A program made the position numbers and the translations under genes. A stretch of DNA of 64,000 bases from Hemibagrus wyckioides (taxonomy: Eukaryota; Chordata; Actinopteri; Siluriformes; Bagridae). The DNA is taken from NCBI RefSeq assembly GCF_019097595.1, contig NC_080716.1, positions 14,346,901 to 14,410,900 of the forward strand. The letters are read 5' to 3'. Under the pieces are notes generated by a model, which was given only the letters and a program-made list of their open reading frames with translations, was not told the origin of the DNA and searched no databases. Shown here piece by piece: positions 1 to 13,100 of the stretch (positions within the stretch are counted from its first letter, which is position 1; each line of letters opens with the position of its first letter).

Positions 1-939
1 TGATTTTTCAGAAGCTGTTCCCATGAGGATAGTGTCATGCTGGCATGGTAATCTATTCAGCTATGAATAAAAAGTGAATCAAATAGGGTGATGGTTGCAC
101 ATGGGATACCCGTTATCTGCAAGCGATGTTAATCCTGTGGTGTATATAAAAAGATTTGTTCTTGTTGGGATGCATGCACCATGACCCGTGGCAGTTGGGG
201 TGTTTATCTTCCATGGTTGTTAAGTCCCATGGGTTTTGGCAGTGGAACTTTCGATGCCTGTCACAACTCCTCCTCCTCCCCTGGTGCTATCCCTCAGTTA
301 CTGCCCCTCCCATGTTACCATGACCACTACCTGAGGAAATTGACTCAGCAGCACACATTTGCTGTATTTCACATAATTGGGCTTTTTTTATTTATTTTTT
401 CTGGAGTTTTTTTTGGCACTGAGTCATCTGTATTGTTACTTTGCTAGCTTTGCTTAAAAATATCACATTCATTTAGCATTAGTGGATTATCTCAAATTCT
501 ATGGATTGTTCAGCTCGTCAGCTCCCTTCTGTGGAGACAGAGTTAAGAACTAAAGCAACTTCAAGTTTCCTTCCATTGTTCCCCCTCCCTCTCCTTCTCT
601 TTCCCTGGGTAGTTGCTGTGTGTCAGCCCAGTTAATAGGTTTCTTTTGGGAGATATTATTTTGGTCCAGTAAGCTGCATGCTTAATGTATGACTGACAGC
701 ACTGACTCATGTGGATAAAGCAATTTGTAGTTGAAAGAAATTTCGGTGCACCCTTTTCCATATAACACTGCAGAAAAAAACGAGCTCTCCATATTCTACT
801 AACAACAGCAGAGTAGCGCCCCTCCCTCCTGTGGTCATGCGAGCACAAAGCGAGGCAGAAATCGACTTTTCCAAACTAAACTGTTCTATTTTCTCCTTCT
901 GTTCTTTTTTCTCGCCCCTTTCCTTTGCCACTTTCTAAG
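1..939 (+). other. ppargc1a intron 2, 3' part
   Basis: This is non-coding sequence ending in a polypyrimidine tract and the acceptor CTAAG just before 940. Short open frames here have no coding character. A T-rich tract lies around 380-415. No repeat family is recognised. Confidence 0.8.
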
Positions 940-1134
940 AAGATAGATGAAGAAAATGAGGCCAACTTGCTGGCAGTGCTCACAGAAACCCTGGACAGTA
1001 TCCCCGTGGACGAGGACGGATTGCCTTCGTTTGAAGCCCTGGCAGATGGGGACGTGACCAACGCCAGCGATCAGAGCTGTCCCTCCACCCCCGATGGCTC
1101 GCCACGCACCCCAGAGCCAGAGGAGCCCTCCTTG
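940..1134 (+). CDS. ppargc1a: ppargc1a exon 3
   Basis: The 65 codons begin KIDEENEANLLAVLTETLD and end EEPSL. This is the N-terminal acidic activation region, in which the LLAVL motif is the first nuclear-receptor-type box. The length equals what I recall for mammalian exon 3 (195 nt). The donor TTG|GTAAGG and the acceptor CTAAG| are both canonical, and the exon is phase 0 on both sides. Confidence 0.96.
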
Positions 1135-4100
1135 GTAAGGCATCCACTTTCCCTCTTCTTCAGCCTGCTTCATAATCCCCTCCTACCACAAACCATGTCC
1201 ATCCTTCTTGTTCTTTCTTTTGGCATACTCTGTGCTTCTCTCGCTCTCCCCTGCCTGGCCCTCACATACACCAGATAAGGAGATGCTGCAGGCCTGTGAC
1301 CAAAAACGGGTACGAGCTCAGCAGGCAGACCCTCTGGCAGGCTGAAAGCCACGGCTGTGTTCAGAACTAAGCCATGCAGCACAAATGAAAGAGCAAATTA
1401 AAGTGGATCTGTGTTCCTGTTGTTAATCTCATTGTATATTATTTCAGAAAGCTGGGCATTATGGGCTAACAGACCATATTAAACATTATGTAAATAAAAG
1501 AAGTTTGTTTGTATTCAAAGAAGGTTGCAGAAATAAGCCGAAAGAGGTTTGGGGCAGCGGAGTTCCTGGGAATTTTGGCTGGGGCTGTCAGTTCCATGCT
1601 TCTAACATTTTTTTGAAATTTGCTTATTTTTAAATTGGTAATATGTTACTGTATATCATGAGTGCTCAATACCATTGTCCCCCATGTCACATCTGTATTC
1701 AACAGCTACTACAGGCATGTAGGGATCAGTATATTATTATGCACTGTATTATGGCCAAACAAAAAATATCTGTATTATCAAAAGTATGAGAACAAGAGAT
1801 CTAATACATTACTTTTTGCATTGTAATTGATTTCCAACACATATCTGTAATTATTTGGATAATTTTTTCAATTATTTCTGTATTTATTTAACAGTTTCTT
1901 TGTTTTTTTGCAGCTAAAGAAACTCCTTTTGGCTCCACCTAACTCTCAGCTCAGCTATAATCAATACCCAGGCAGTAAGGCACAGAACCATGCAGCCAGC
2001 AACCACAGGATACGACCAACACCTGCTGTTACCAAGGTATCTACATGCCTCATTCGTCATCAGAGTCCTGTTCTATAATCCTACAAGTGTTCCCATTTCC
2101 ATATTTCTCTCGCCTTCTTTTCCTAATAGGTCTATATTTTCTTCCCTCTGTTTTTACTGTCAAACTGTGTAAATGGTCTGGTTTGGCAAATACATTTGGA
2201 AGAAACTCTGAATCTGAGCAAATGGTTATCCCATCAGCATCATCAGTGATATTCAATTAAATTTGTCCTTAATTTTTTAACTGTAACACACATCAGGTAT
2301 CAGGTGTCTGTAAAATTTAATGAGTGACCTCTACTTGTTTTATCTCAGTCATCTGCATACATTACACACTTCCCTCTCACATACCTTTTTACACAGCTCT
2401 CTTTGAACAAGTTAATTTTCTTTAATGACTCCTCTGTTTTTGGAGCTCTGCATATGGCAGACTCTCAGAGGACACTGAGCTGTTTTCCTCCTACCACCAG
2501 CATGCAGAACTCACAGGAGCTATTCCAAAACCTTGTAATTAAGATGATGGGCAATATATGCTCACATTGCTGTGTACAGAGACAGCATCACAACTGCACC
2601 TCACTGACTTCCTGTTTTTATTTTTTCTTTATTCCTTCTACCCCTCTTTTCCCCTCATGCTTTCTGTGTATATCTCTCTCTTTAGACAGACAACCCCTGG
2701 AACAGCAAACAAAGAGGGGTCTTCCCCCAGCCAAATCGGCTGGTGAGACGCCCGTGCACTGAATTGCTCAAGTACCTCACTGCCAGCGATGATGCCTTCC
2801 AGACAAGAGCCAGTGAAGCCAAGAGCACCTGGTCAGGCTGCGACAAGGACAGGGGTGGGCCTGGTACCTCCTCCTGTTCGTCATCTTCCTCTCCATCTTC
2901 TTCATCCACTTCCTCCTTCTCCTCCTTGTCCTCCTGTTCCTCCTCTACTGCCTCAAAGAAGAAGCCCTCCTCTGCCTCCCTGTCAACGCAGCAGCAGCAG
3001 CAGCAGCAGCTGGCAGTGCAGGCCCAGAGAGGTGAGAGCCAGGCAGCTGGGGCGTATAGTGTGGCTGGTGAGGGGGCAGGGCAGTGGCGGCGTTGTACAC
3101 ATGGGGAGCAGTCCACCCCTGTTGTGCCATCCTGTGGAAGTGGCTGTAGCCACGCCTGCTCCAGTGAAGAGGGGAGGCCACCGCAGGGTGCTGACACAGG
3201 CAGCCTGGCTGCCGCCCGCTTCATTAGGTACATGCACTCTTACTCTCTCCCGCCTAGAGAGATGGGTCGCGCAGGCAGCTGTGGCCGTTGTCTTGAGGCG
3301 GGCGGCTGGGCTGGGGCCAGCCGTGCTGACAGGCACATCACTATAACTATTAGGAAGAGGAGGCAAGAGCAAGAGCATCCCATGCTCAGCCAGCTGCTGA
3401 CCTCCAGACCCAGGCCAGCCCGTTATCGGGCCCACCTGCAAATGCCCATTGTGGCCCAAACAGACAAGCAAGATCCGCCCAAAACACCTCCTAGAGACAA
3501 AGGGTGGGACTGGCACGTAGTGAAAGATAGTCAGGGACATCAGATCATAAACCCAATTCTGGACTCCCAGGAACCTAGTCAAGCTAACTCATCAGATCTT
3601 GAGCTTTCAACCCTGGTTGACTTGGACTTAGAATGTGTCTTAATGCAATTTGAGCAGGATATAGGACGGTCTAAAATTAAAATGGGGCAAAATGGGGTGG
3701 ATGTTCATGATGATTTCTTAGGTAGCCCCCTGTCAATCCCAGGGGGCTTGCCCAGTCCACTCTTCCAAGACTCTTTAGTTCCAGAGCACCCCCCCTCCAC
3801 CATACAAGAGCAGAACCCACACAGACAGGCAGACTGCAAGCACCCCGATGACCAGGTTCCACCACCGTTAGGTAATCATTGCTGCATCCCTGCCCTCTGT
3901 CTCTCTTCTGCCTCTCCTCCCCTAACTGCTTCCCAGTTTGACTACAGACTAACCCTGATGCTAACAAACTAGTTTTACCCTGAAATACAAAATATGCAGC
4001 CAGTTGCATAATTCATTCCAAAGGGCATTCTTGTAAATGGGTTACAGACAAAGTAAGTGCTCAAGAAATGCTTTTTCTCACAAACACAATTGGAGCTGCC

Positions 4101-7100
4101 CATGATTTAGCATTGGACAAGAAAATTATGCTCAGTTTCTGTGCAGTCTTGGGAAAACATGGCTGCCTTGACATAGTTATCTAATTGAGAGACATTCCCC
4201 TAGCTGCAGTCGAAGACAGTCGCAGCCTCAGGCAACTGCACATGCTTCCTCGACTCTTCTTTCTTCTCCTGCTTTGGTTTAAAATGCATGCCAAATATTT
4301 TACTCCTCAGTTGGGTTTCCACCATTGCCATTTGTAATATATGTGTGCTGTATTTTCCTTTCCAACTCATTTTATTTATTTATTTATTTATTTTTATTTT
4401 TATTTTTTTTGCTTTCTGTCTTTCTGTGTTGTGGGTAAACTTTCACGTGGGTTGGATGTCTGGACACATGCCATCATTTCATCTTGCCTCAAAAAACCGA
4501 ACAGTCAAACCAAAAAAAAAAAATTTAACAAAACAAACAAATGACGGGGTCAAGTTAGAAAACATTAGCGTCCTTTTAAATTGTTGGCTGGATAAAATCT
4601 CTAGCCACTTTGTATTGGGTTGGGAAAGCCACATCCTCAGTGTTAATGATCAAAATCTAAAATTTATTTGTAGATGTGGACCTGATATCTTTTAGGCACA
4701 GTGTGACCTAGTTAATTAATTACCCATGCTCCTTTGTGTTCTACAGCCAAACCAACCACCTTGCCACTTCCTTTGACCCCAGAGTCTCCAAAGTAAGTGA
4801 GAGTTTTTCCACCATTCTTTTAGCGCAGACAATCTGAACTAAAACACCAAACAAAAAAAAAGCGATCTAAAAGGTCAATGAGGCAATTTTTTAGATTTCA
4901 TTTTCATTTGTAAGACCACACAATCATTTAAAAGTGCATCTTTCACTGCCATTATATCTATTCCTTTTTTATGTGTTGCAGTGACCACAAGGGATCTCCA
5001 TTTGAGAACAAGACCATTGAACGCACATTGAGTGTGGAGATCTCTGGAACCCCAGGTAATTTTTCCTCATGATCAAAAGTAAACTACAGCAATTGATAGA
5101 CTGTCCCTCTTCTTTATAATCAGCCAAACTGAAGCGTACCTTGTTTTAGTCTTGCAGCTTGAGTTGCTGACATTACATATATGTTTCTCAGTCTGGTCAT
5201 TACATAAGACACAATTTTCACTGTTGTGTCCAGTATTTTGGGACTGGAGTCATTTGTCAAAATGGGGTCAATGGATAAGGATTTTGGTATTCCTACTGGA
5301 TTACTTTTATTCATTATATATTTATTAATGAAGAGTGTTGGTGAAAGCTATAGGTAAAAAGTAATTAAAGCCAAATGAAGTGAATGTCAATTGAGGATAA
5401 AACACAAGTCTTCAGCAATTCTCCTTTTCTCTCTCGTTCTCCATCTCAGCGTAAATCATGCAGGTAATTATTCTAGTAGCCCCCATGCAGAGATTAATCA
5501 CTGATGGTCAATAAAAACAAAATGGCTGCCCTTTTCTTCTCCCAGTGTGTCAGAATGAATGGGCCATTTGATATTCATTTACCATGTACCACTGAGTAAT
5601 GGCCGCTCAGTAATGTGCACAGGTTTGACCTACCCAATGAGATTCAAGGTAGCACTTTTGTATTTGGCAGTGACACAGACTGAGATGGCCACATGGATTT
5701 CCAGAAGGTTTTAGGAAATCTATAGTTCTCTCAGGTTCTTTTTATTTGACTTTGAAACCCAACTCTGGTTTTAAAATAATAACAATAAGCATAAAAATGT
5801 AGGTTACTCCTTGGTCTCCTAAAGTTAGGTTTAGAAATCACCAGAAGCTGTTAAGTTTTGTCTCTGTTTATCGCACAGGGGTGTTTCTTCTAGCCTGAGG
5901 CAAACATCGATATACTGCAGATATTCTTATACTCGTCTCCATCTAGCGCAACCCAGATTTGTGAGTAGATATTAGATTAAAGCAGTCATCAAGGCAAGAA
6001 CTTCAATCCACTCCTTTCCACTTAAAGATTAGTTCTATCCTGTTGCACATTCCCAAGTCCTACCTTGAGCTCTCCATGCTGAGATAATGCAGAGAAATGT
6101 GAAGAATAATTGCTACATCAGCTGGATAATATTTAATAAGTTATAAGCATGTCTTGCAAAGATATTTTAGTCAGACTAAATGTTCATCTAGCCAGCAAAA
6201 ATCAGCACATTGACTTCCTGAAGTTCTGTAGCAGTGACAGGTTCTGCCAGAGTTTTAGCCAAACACCTGCAGAGTATTTCTAGAGTAGGTGTTTTAATAC
6301 TGCTCCCTAATCCCCTCATCTCTAATAGATTTACTGTGGGCTGCTGGTGCCTTAATTATAGTATCTGTCGCACCCAGAACAGTCAGTGCGTTACTTCTTG
6401 CATGGCTTTTTAGATTATCATGAGGACCAGCTATGTCAGCTATAGGTAATAATTCATCCAGAGATGTGTGTGCACATTGTACCTGAGAAACTAAACCCAC
6501 AGAGGTATGATTCTTAATGTTACATCCATCACTGACTGACCAGGATATATTTATTTAAAACTTATTCTGAAGGCAAAAAGGAACCTTATCTTACTATTCT
6601 TTGCACATTATTTTGCAATGATGGTTTTTCACTCACACATAAAAAGTTCTTTTAGAATGGAAAGAGTGGCAATCCTCAAGTTATAGTGAAGTCTCAAATT
6701 TACCTCGACCACATCATGATCATACCTAGGTTATTACAAATCCAAAAAGCTGTCACATGTAAATAAGAGATACAAGTAGTATCAAATACAAAAGCCTGGA
6801 CGTATAGCAAACACATATCTAGATCACTTCCAGACAGAAAAGACAAGAGGGAGTATAGAGAGGGTTCAGTTGTTTGTGCAAGTGCATTAACAATGTCGTA
6901 AAATGGCACATCTCAGGATTTCTCATATAACTGCCATCTGGTGCCACATAAATCTGTTGGGACTGCCATGGGGGAGTGAGGTAGTAGAGCCAAGGAGAAT
7001 TATAATACATTCCCCACCATCCACCAAGTTCCAGGTCCAGATTCAAAGGCATGCAGTTCATATAGATACCAGAGTGAGCCGTCAACAAGTTCCTTAGGAA

Positions 7101-10100
7101 TGTAGATATTTTAAGATGATTCACAATGAACTTGCACAGTTCCTATTAAACAGAAAACTTTTATATACACATTCATTTGCTCTTGATTTTGCAATATGTA
7201 TAATATGGTCATTTTTTAGAAAGAGGTTTGTCCAAAATCTGTAGTGATATGTGCTTTTTTGGTGTGTCATCTATGGTTTCATTAATTGGTCAGTATCTCA
7301 GTAAATTGGGTTGAGTAGAACTGTATTGCATAAATAAATTAAATTTAATACTTTATCTCTTTTCTTCCTCACAGGTCTGACACCACCTACCACACCTCCT
7401 CATAAAGCCAGTCAAGAGAACCTTTTCAAAGTATCACTCAAAACCAAGCTGTCTTCAGCTTCTTCAGCCCTGACGAACAAGAAGGCCAAGCTGAGCAATG
7501 GAAGCCCTAGCTCTCTTCCATTCAGTAGCTCCAGCAGGAAGGCCCATGAGAAGTCTGAGCTGTATGCCCAGCTGAGTAAGGCATCCTCTGCCCTGCCTCT
7601 GGGAAACTTAGAAGAGTGCCGGGGCAAGCGGCCTACGCCCCGTGTGTTTGGTGATCATGATTATTGCCAGGCCTCAAGCACAAAACGAGACAATGGCACA
7701 TCAGCTGCCACAATCACTGGGCCTGTAGAGGGCCGGCATGTAGAACCTAAAGACTCAACCATGCCAGCCTTCTCTAATCTCACATCCTCTTTGTCTTCCA
7801 CCAGTCCCTTATCTTCCTCTCTGGCAAGGCAGCTGCAGGGTCTTTGCCCCATGGTTCAGGAGGCTTGCCCAGACAAGGAAGCTCAGGGGCAGGACAACAG
7901 TCCTGCACTGGGTGCCAAAACTTCTAAAGAGTGCATCTCTGCTGGCAGGAAGCTGCTGCGAGACCAGGAGATACGGGAAGAGCTCAATAAGCACTTTGGT
8001 AACCCCCAGCAAGCCTTTTTTAGTGAGACTGAGCAAAGTGAGTTCCAGCCACTAGATGAAAGTGACTCTGGGGATGAGAACTATTACCCTTTTGAGGCCT
8101 ACATGGACACAGGCCTTCCTGACTTTGAGGACCTAGAAGTGGGCCGTGAGCGCCTTCTTTGCTCTTGGGAAGGGACTCCACTGGAGATGCTCTTTGAAGG
8201 CTCACCGCCCTGTTCCCCATCCAGCAGCTTGCCTTCACAGAGCTCGGTCTCACCTCCCTCAACTCTGCTCTCGCCACGGCACTTCTACAACTCGCAGTCT
8301 GGGTCACGCTCTAGATCCCGCTCCAGGTCTTCCTCCCGCCACAGATACAGATCCCTCTCCAGGTCTCCTTACTCCTGTTCCCAGTCCCCAGATAACTGCT
8401 CCCCCTCTTGGTAAGTGCCAGCTAGGATTATCACAATCTCTACAGTGCTCTGATTGCAATTGTACATAGCTCAGTAAAGAGTACCTCTTCTCTAAGATGT
8501 CATGGGGAGCGCTTGAGTCTCACAGTATGATCGGCGGCATGGCTTTAGTGCAGACATGATGTTGTACATCAGTATGGCACTATGATTCATTACAAAATAG
8601 ACAAAATTGTTTATGCTTTGTGGTGATTTATCACGTGGGTCAAATTGGTATTAAATAACCTCAATGAATTCATCCGTTTCTACATCTTTAAAAGTCACTT
8701 CTACCTTCTAAAGAGGGACTTTCTCATATAGTCTTGAACATGTCAATACACTGCAATGCAACACAATGAAAAATTGGTGTGTTTTCTCTTTGAAGAAAAA
8801 ACTTGCCCAAAAGTAATATTCACTGGGAAAGAGGAGTATTTTTATGATTACTCTTGTTTTGACTTGAACAAGACAACTCTCCAAAATGCCACTTCTTTTA
8901 CGCTTTCCCTGGTTGGTAGAATGACAATTCTGACTACATAGTGAGCAGTCACATTTTCACAAGCATTAGTGATATGCCAGTTTATGTTTGATGAAAAGAT
9001 CCTTAAATAGATCGTCTGCATTTTAGGCCCACTTCTGCAAAGGATTTGATTTAACTATTACAACAAATCTGTTCTTTGTTGCACTTACTGTCAGTACAAT
9101 GTTAATACTGACGAGAGAAGAGAAACAGTATTTCGATTCCTCTGTATGTCTGCACATATGGCGGTATTGACAATAAAGAAAACCTTGAACCTTGAAACCT
9201 TGAAAATAATCTATGACAGGAAGCAATTTTCAGTACATGCTAGTGTATTTTAAAAGCATTTTTCTATGAATTACCTATGAGAACTAAGCTATTGCTTTTA
9301 CATATAAATGCTGTAATGTTTCTGCTCCTCTGATTGCAGGTCTCATCACACTGTTGATAAGAGCACTTTCAAATCCAGGACTATTAGAAGTCCTCAGTCT
9401 GACTCCCACTCTGGTCTCGCTCAGAGGCCCAGGTAAATATCTTACTTTTTTTGTATTGCTACCTTGTTGTATAGATTTTGATTCCTTTTTTGCAAAGGGA
9501 GTCAGCCAATTGCAGATCAAAAAGTTCTACTTTTTGACACAAAGCTCAAACTAAGCAGAAAGTAATGGCATGTGAAGTTGTGCTGACAGAAGCAGCTGCT
9601 CGATTCTTGACATGTTCCCTCAAGAGTCCCTCCTATGAGAGCCGTAACCTTTTGCGCTGTGAGAAGACATCTTATTAATGCATTTGTTTGTCTTCTTCTC
9701 TCAGGAAAAAAATGGAACTTAGTCCCATTTCTAGACACCACTCAAGGGATCTAATGCTATAAAATATAAAACGCATGATTGCATTTGTGACAAAATTTGT
9801 GTTTTTTTTTCCGCATAGGTATGACAGCTATGAAGAATACCAGCATGAACAGCTGCAAAGGGAGGAGTACCAACGGGACTATGAGAAACGCGAGGTAGAG
9901 AGGGCTGAACAGAGAGAGAAACAACGAAAGAGAGCAATAGTAAGTGAACCCGACACATTTTATTATTGTTGAAAATGTTATTATTATTTTAATATTACTA
10001 TTATTAGTATTATCATTAGTAGTAGCAGTAGTAGTAGCAATAGCATTGGTGGGTTTTTTTTTCTTTTTTGTTCTTCTTCTCCATTCTCACATTCATGCAT

Positions 10101-13100
10101 TCTTGAAGTAATTCTAGCTGTTTCTCCCTCCCTGCTTTGACTACACTCTGCTCTGAGCTCACATCCTTCTCCCTGCTGTCTCCCAGTAAGGGGGTTCATG
10201 CAAAGCTAGAACTCTGAATCATACAGGCAACACACATTTCCTCTTTATCCCCCAGTTGTGTATTTTTAACATCTTTGTGAAGTCTCTGAATGGTGTCAGA
10301 TGCTATTAATCACACCACAGGCTAAATGTTATCGACTAGGCAGTGGGGGGAAAAATAATTGTGTTAAAAAAAAAGAAAGAAATCAACGCTATGGAAATCC
10401 GAGTCAACACATTTGGATTTAGGGAAGTTATCTGTTTTGAATATAATTCCCTTAAACACAATTCTTTCGATTTTTCTGCCTGACCAGTTTGTGAAATGAG
10501 ACAGGTTTCCAGCTTGGTTCTGCCCTTTACTGACAAATCCACACATCAAGTGATGCACGTGTGGCTTGGTCTCAGCGTTTGCCTTTTTCTCCTGCTTTAG
10601 TGGCAGAAAGACAATTATGGGTAGCGTGAACCGAGCTGTCAGGAAAGATTTGGGGGGGCCAGGGGATGTGAGAGATTTATACGAATCATCAGCCTCAAGG
10701 TGTCATCTTTAAAACCTTGCTGCATTTATCAGCTGTCAGCAACTAAACCACCAATTCAGCAAACACTTTTATCTGTTACACTAATGTGCTGGTGTGGAGG
10801 AGGGGCTGGAAGTGGAAAGTGAAACAAATCTGGTTAATTTGTAATGTCATTGTCTAATCAAAGAATAGAACACTGAGGTACCAAGGTCAACTCTTACGTT
10901 ATAGTCAGGCAATTCATTTACAAGTGCAAGTTATAGCAGGTCTGTGAATATGGCATGAAAACCAAGGGGATTGTATATTCGGTGCATAAATATAGTTTCA
11001 CTAATACAAAAAAGGCCATGTTGTTTTACCAGAATTACATATGTATATGTCCCTGCATTGTGGCATTAATATTGTTTAAAGTCTACAAGACTTTAGAGAT
11101 CAGACAGTCGAAAACAATGATTCTGGTTTGTTCTGCACCTTATTTTGAACCATTTCACTGCAATGATATGTTGTGACAAAAACAGAACTATGGCCTGTAT
11201 CAAAACACAGGAGATGCTCACCTATGTTTGTGGCATGATGAAGAACAGATTTCCCTAATGAATAAAGTTTTAAAGCATCATCATGCAGCTCTGAATGAAA
11301 TGAGCCAGTCATCATTATTTCTTAAAAGATTCACAGCAGCACTGTATATTTTGGACTGAAAGGCTATAATCTTCTAATGAAGCATCAAGGGTCAATTCTT
11401 AGTTGCTATGAACCGGAACATTCTACATGAGTGGGCTGTTCAAAGCTCTAACTAACTCACACATCAGATTAGAAAAAGGAATTAGCAGTAGTGCATACGC
11501 ATATAAGATGAAAGAGCGAGGAAAAGGCAATGTTGAGTCATTCAGTCTCTCTCCTTGTGCTGTTCTTGGCTTTCCCACAGTGTTTAATGTTAATTGCAGT
11601 CTTGGAGTAAAAGTTAAGGGCAGAAAGAGAGAGTTGCTATACTTTCTTTAATCCCTGTCTTTGTCTTGCCTTTAATGACCAGGAGGAGAGGCGGGTTTTG
11701 TACGTTGGACGTCTCCGGGCTGACAGCACACGCTCCGAACTCAAGCGGCGCTTTGAAGTTTTTGGCGAGATCGAGGAGTGTGCCATCAACTTGAGACATA
11801 ATGGGTAAGAGTTTCAGCAGTGTGTGTGTGTGTGTGTGTGTATACACTAGGGCCAGGCAAAACAGTGATATAGTATCAGTATCGTAGTATGTCACTATAC
11901 ATTTTTTCTGAGTTACAGGGTTTTGTTATATCTTTTTAAAACACTGGTTTATAACATCGAAAGCTACTAATTTGTCATTAAAGTGCCATACTAAATATGT
12001 AAATTAAAAAATAAAGCTTCACATTAAAATGGTAAAAATTATAGCATGACTGTTTTACTGGCAGTTTGTTAACAAGCCTGTATATATCAGGATGCACATT
12101 TAGGAAAAATATCCACTTTTAGTGCACAGTTTGTTAGGTGACAAAAGGGGTCAATTAAGCCTATTTTAGTCTAAAACAATATTTTAATTATATATTTGTT
12201 CCCACTGGCAGTTGAATTAGAGGACAAGCATAAATCCCACTGCTGAATTTAAAAATGAGCTATATTTGACAAAAATAGACTGACTTGAATAGAAATAGGA
12301 CAATACTCCTTGGACATCAAAAACCAGGAAAAAAAAAATGCAACGTCTCAATTGTATTGATCATATTCGTTGCATTTATATAGTGTCGTAGTGTCCCTAG
12401 CTGATGTCTTCTGTGTACTTCATGCTTCATTTTCTGTTCCCAATCCCAGGGACAATTTTGGCTTTATCACCTACCGCTACACTTGTGATGCCTTCGCTGC
12501 CCTTGAGAATGGACACACCTTGCGCAGGCCGAATGAGCCTCAGTTCAAGCTCTGCTTCGGTGGACAAAAGCAGTTCTGCAAATCCAATTACACAGACCTG
12601 GGTAAGTATGCCTGCTTTGCTTCAGCCATACATTAGTACCTGAACTCACTATTGACAAAGGGCTGCTTTTCACTGCACAAAAGAAAAGCCTGGATACAAA
12701 TAACCTGAGAGATGCCTTAACATCAGTCAGTGGATATATGGAGTACAGCAGGCAATCATTTGGAACCAGGGACTGAACCGTGGCTCTACATGCCTGTTTA
12801 CTACAGTAGTGTCTCGAAGACTTTAAAGTATACACAGGTACCAGTAGTATAGCAGTGATGGAGTGCAGTAAAGTGTTCAGCATTGTAGAGAATCAGCACT
12901 GTAGTGGTTCTGTGACTTTAAAGCTCCCTGTGGTATGTTGATGCCGTACATCGAGCATGTATATTTCATGCTTTGGCTTACTGTGTGCCTGGAGAAAGAA
13001 GGGGTGTAAAAATGGAGGGAAACTTGAGGAAAGCAAGGTCAAGTCCGATCAGCTCACTTCCCTGGCGGATGTCTGTCTTCTGCAAGCTGCTGGGACAAAC

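Noticed and set aside
2682..3233. 183-codon antisense frame over ppargc1a exon 5
   Set aside because: It mirrors the G/C-rich exon on the other strand; the poly-Glu and poly-Cys runs are the reverse of the Ser and CAG tracts.
3032..3257. Possible internal intron in exon 5 ending at the acceptor CCCGCCTAG
   Set aside because: Its 226-nt length shifts the frame and meets a stop near 3350. The acceptor at 3407 also fails (376 nt).
4920..4981. NT-PGC-1alpha-like alternative acceptor before exon 7
   Set aside because: The only upstream AG has no pyrimidine tract and gives no mammal-like insert.
8146..8469. 107-codon + strand frame inside exon 8
   Set aside because: A shadow in the wrong frame of the conserved RS-containing exon.
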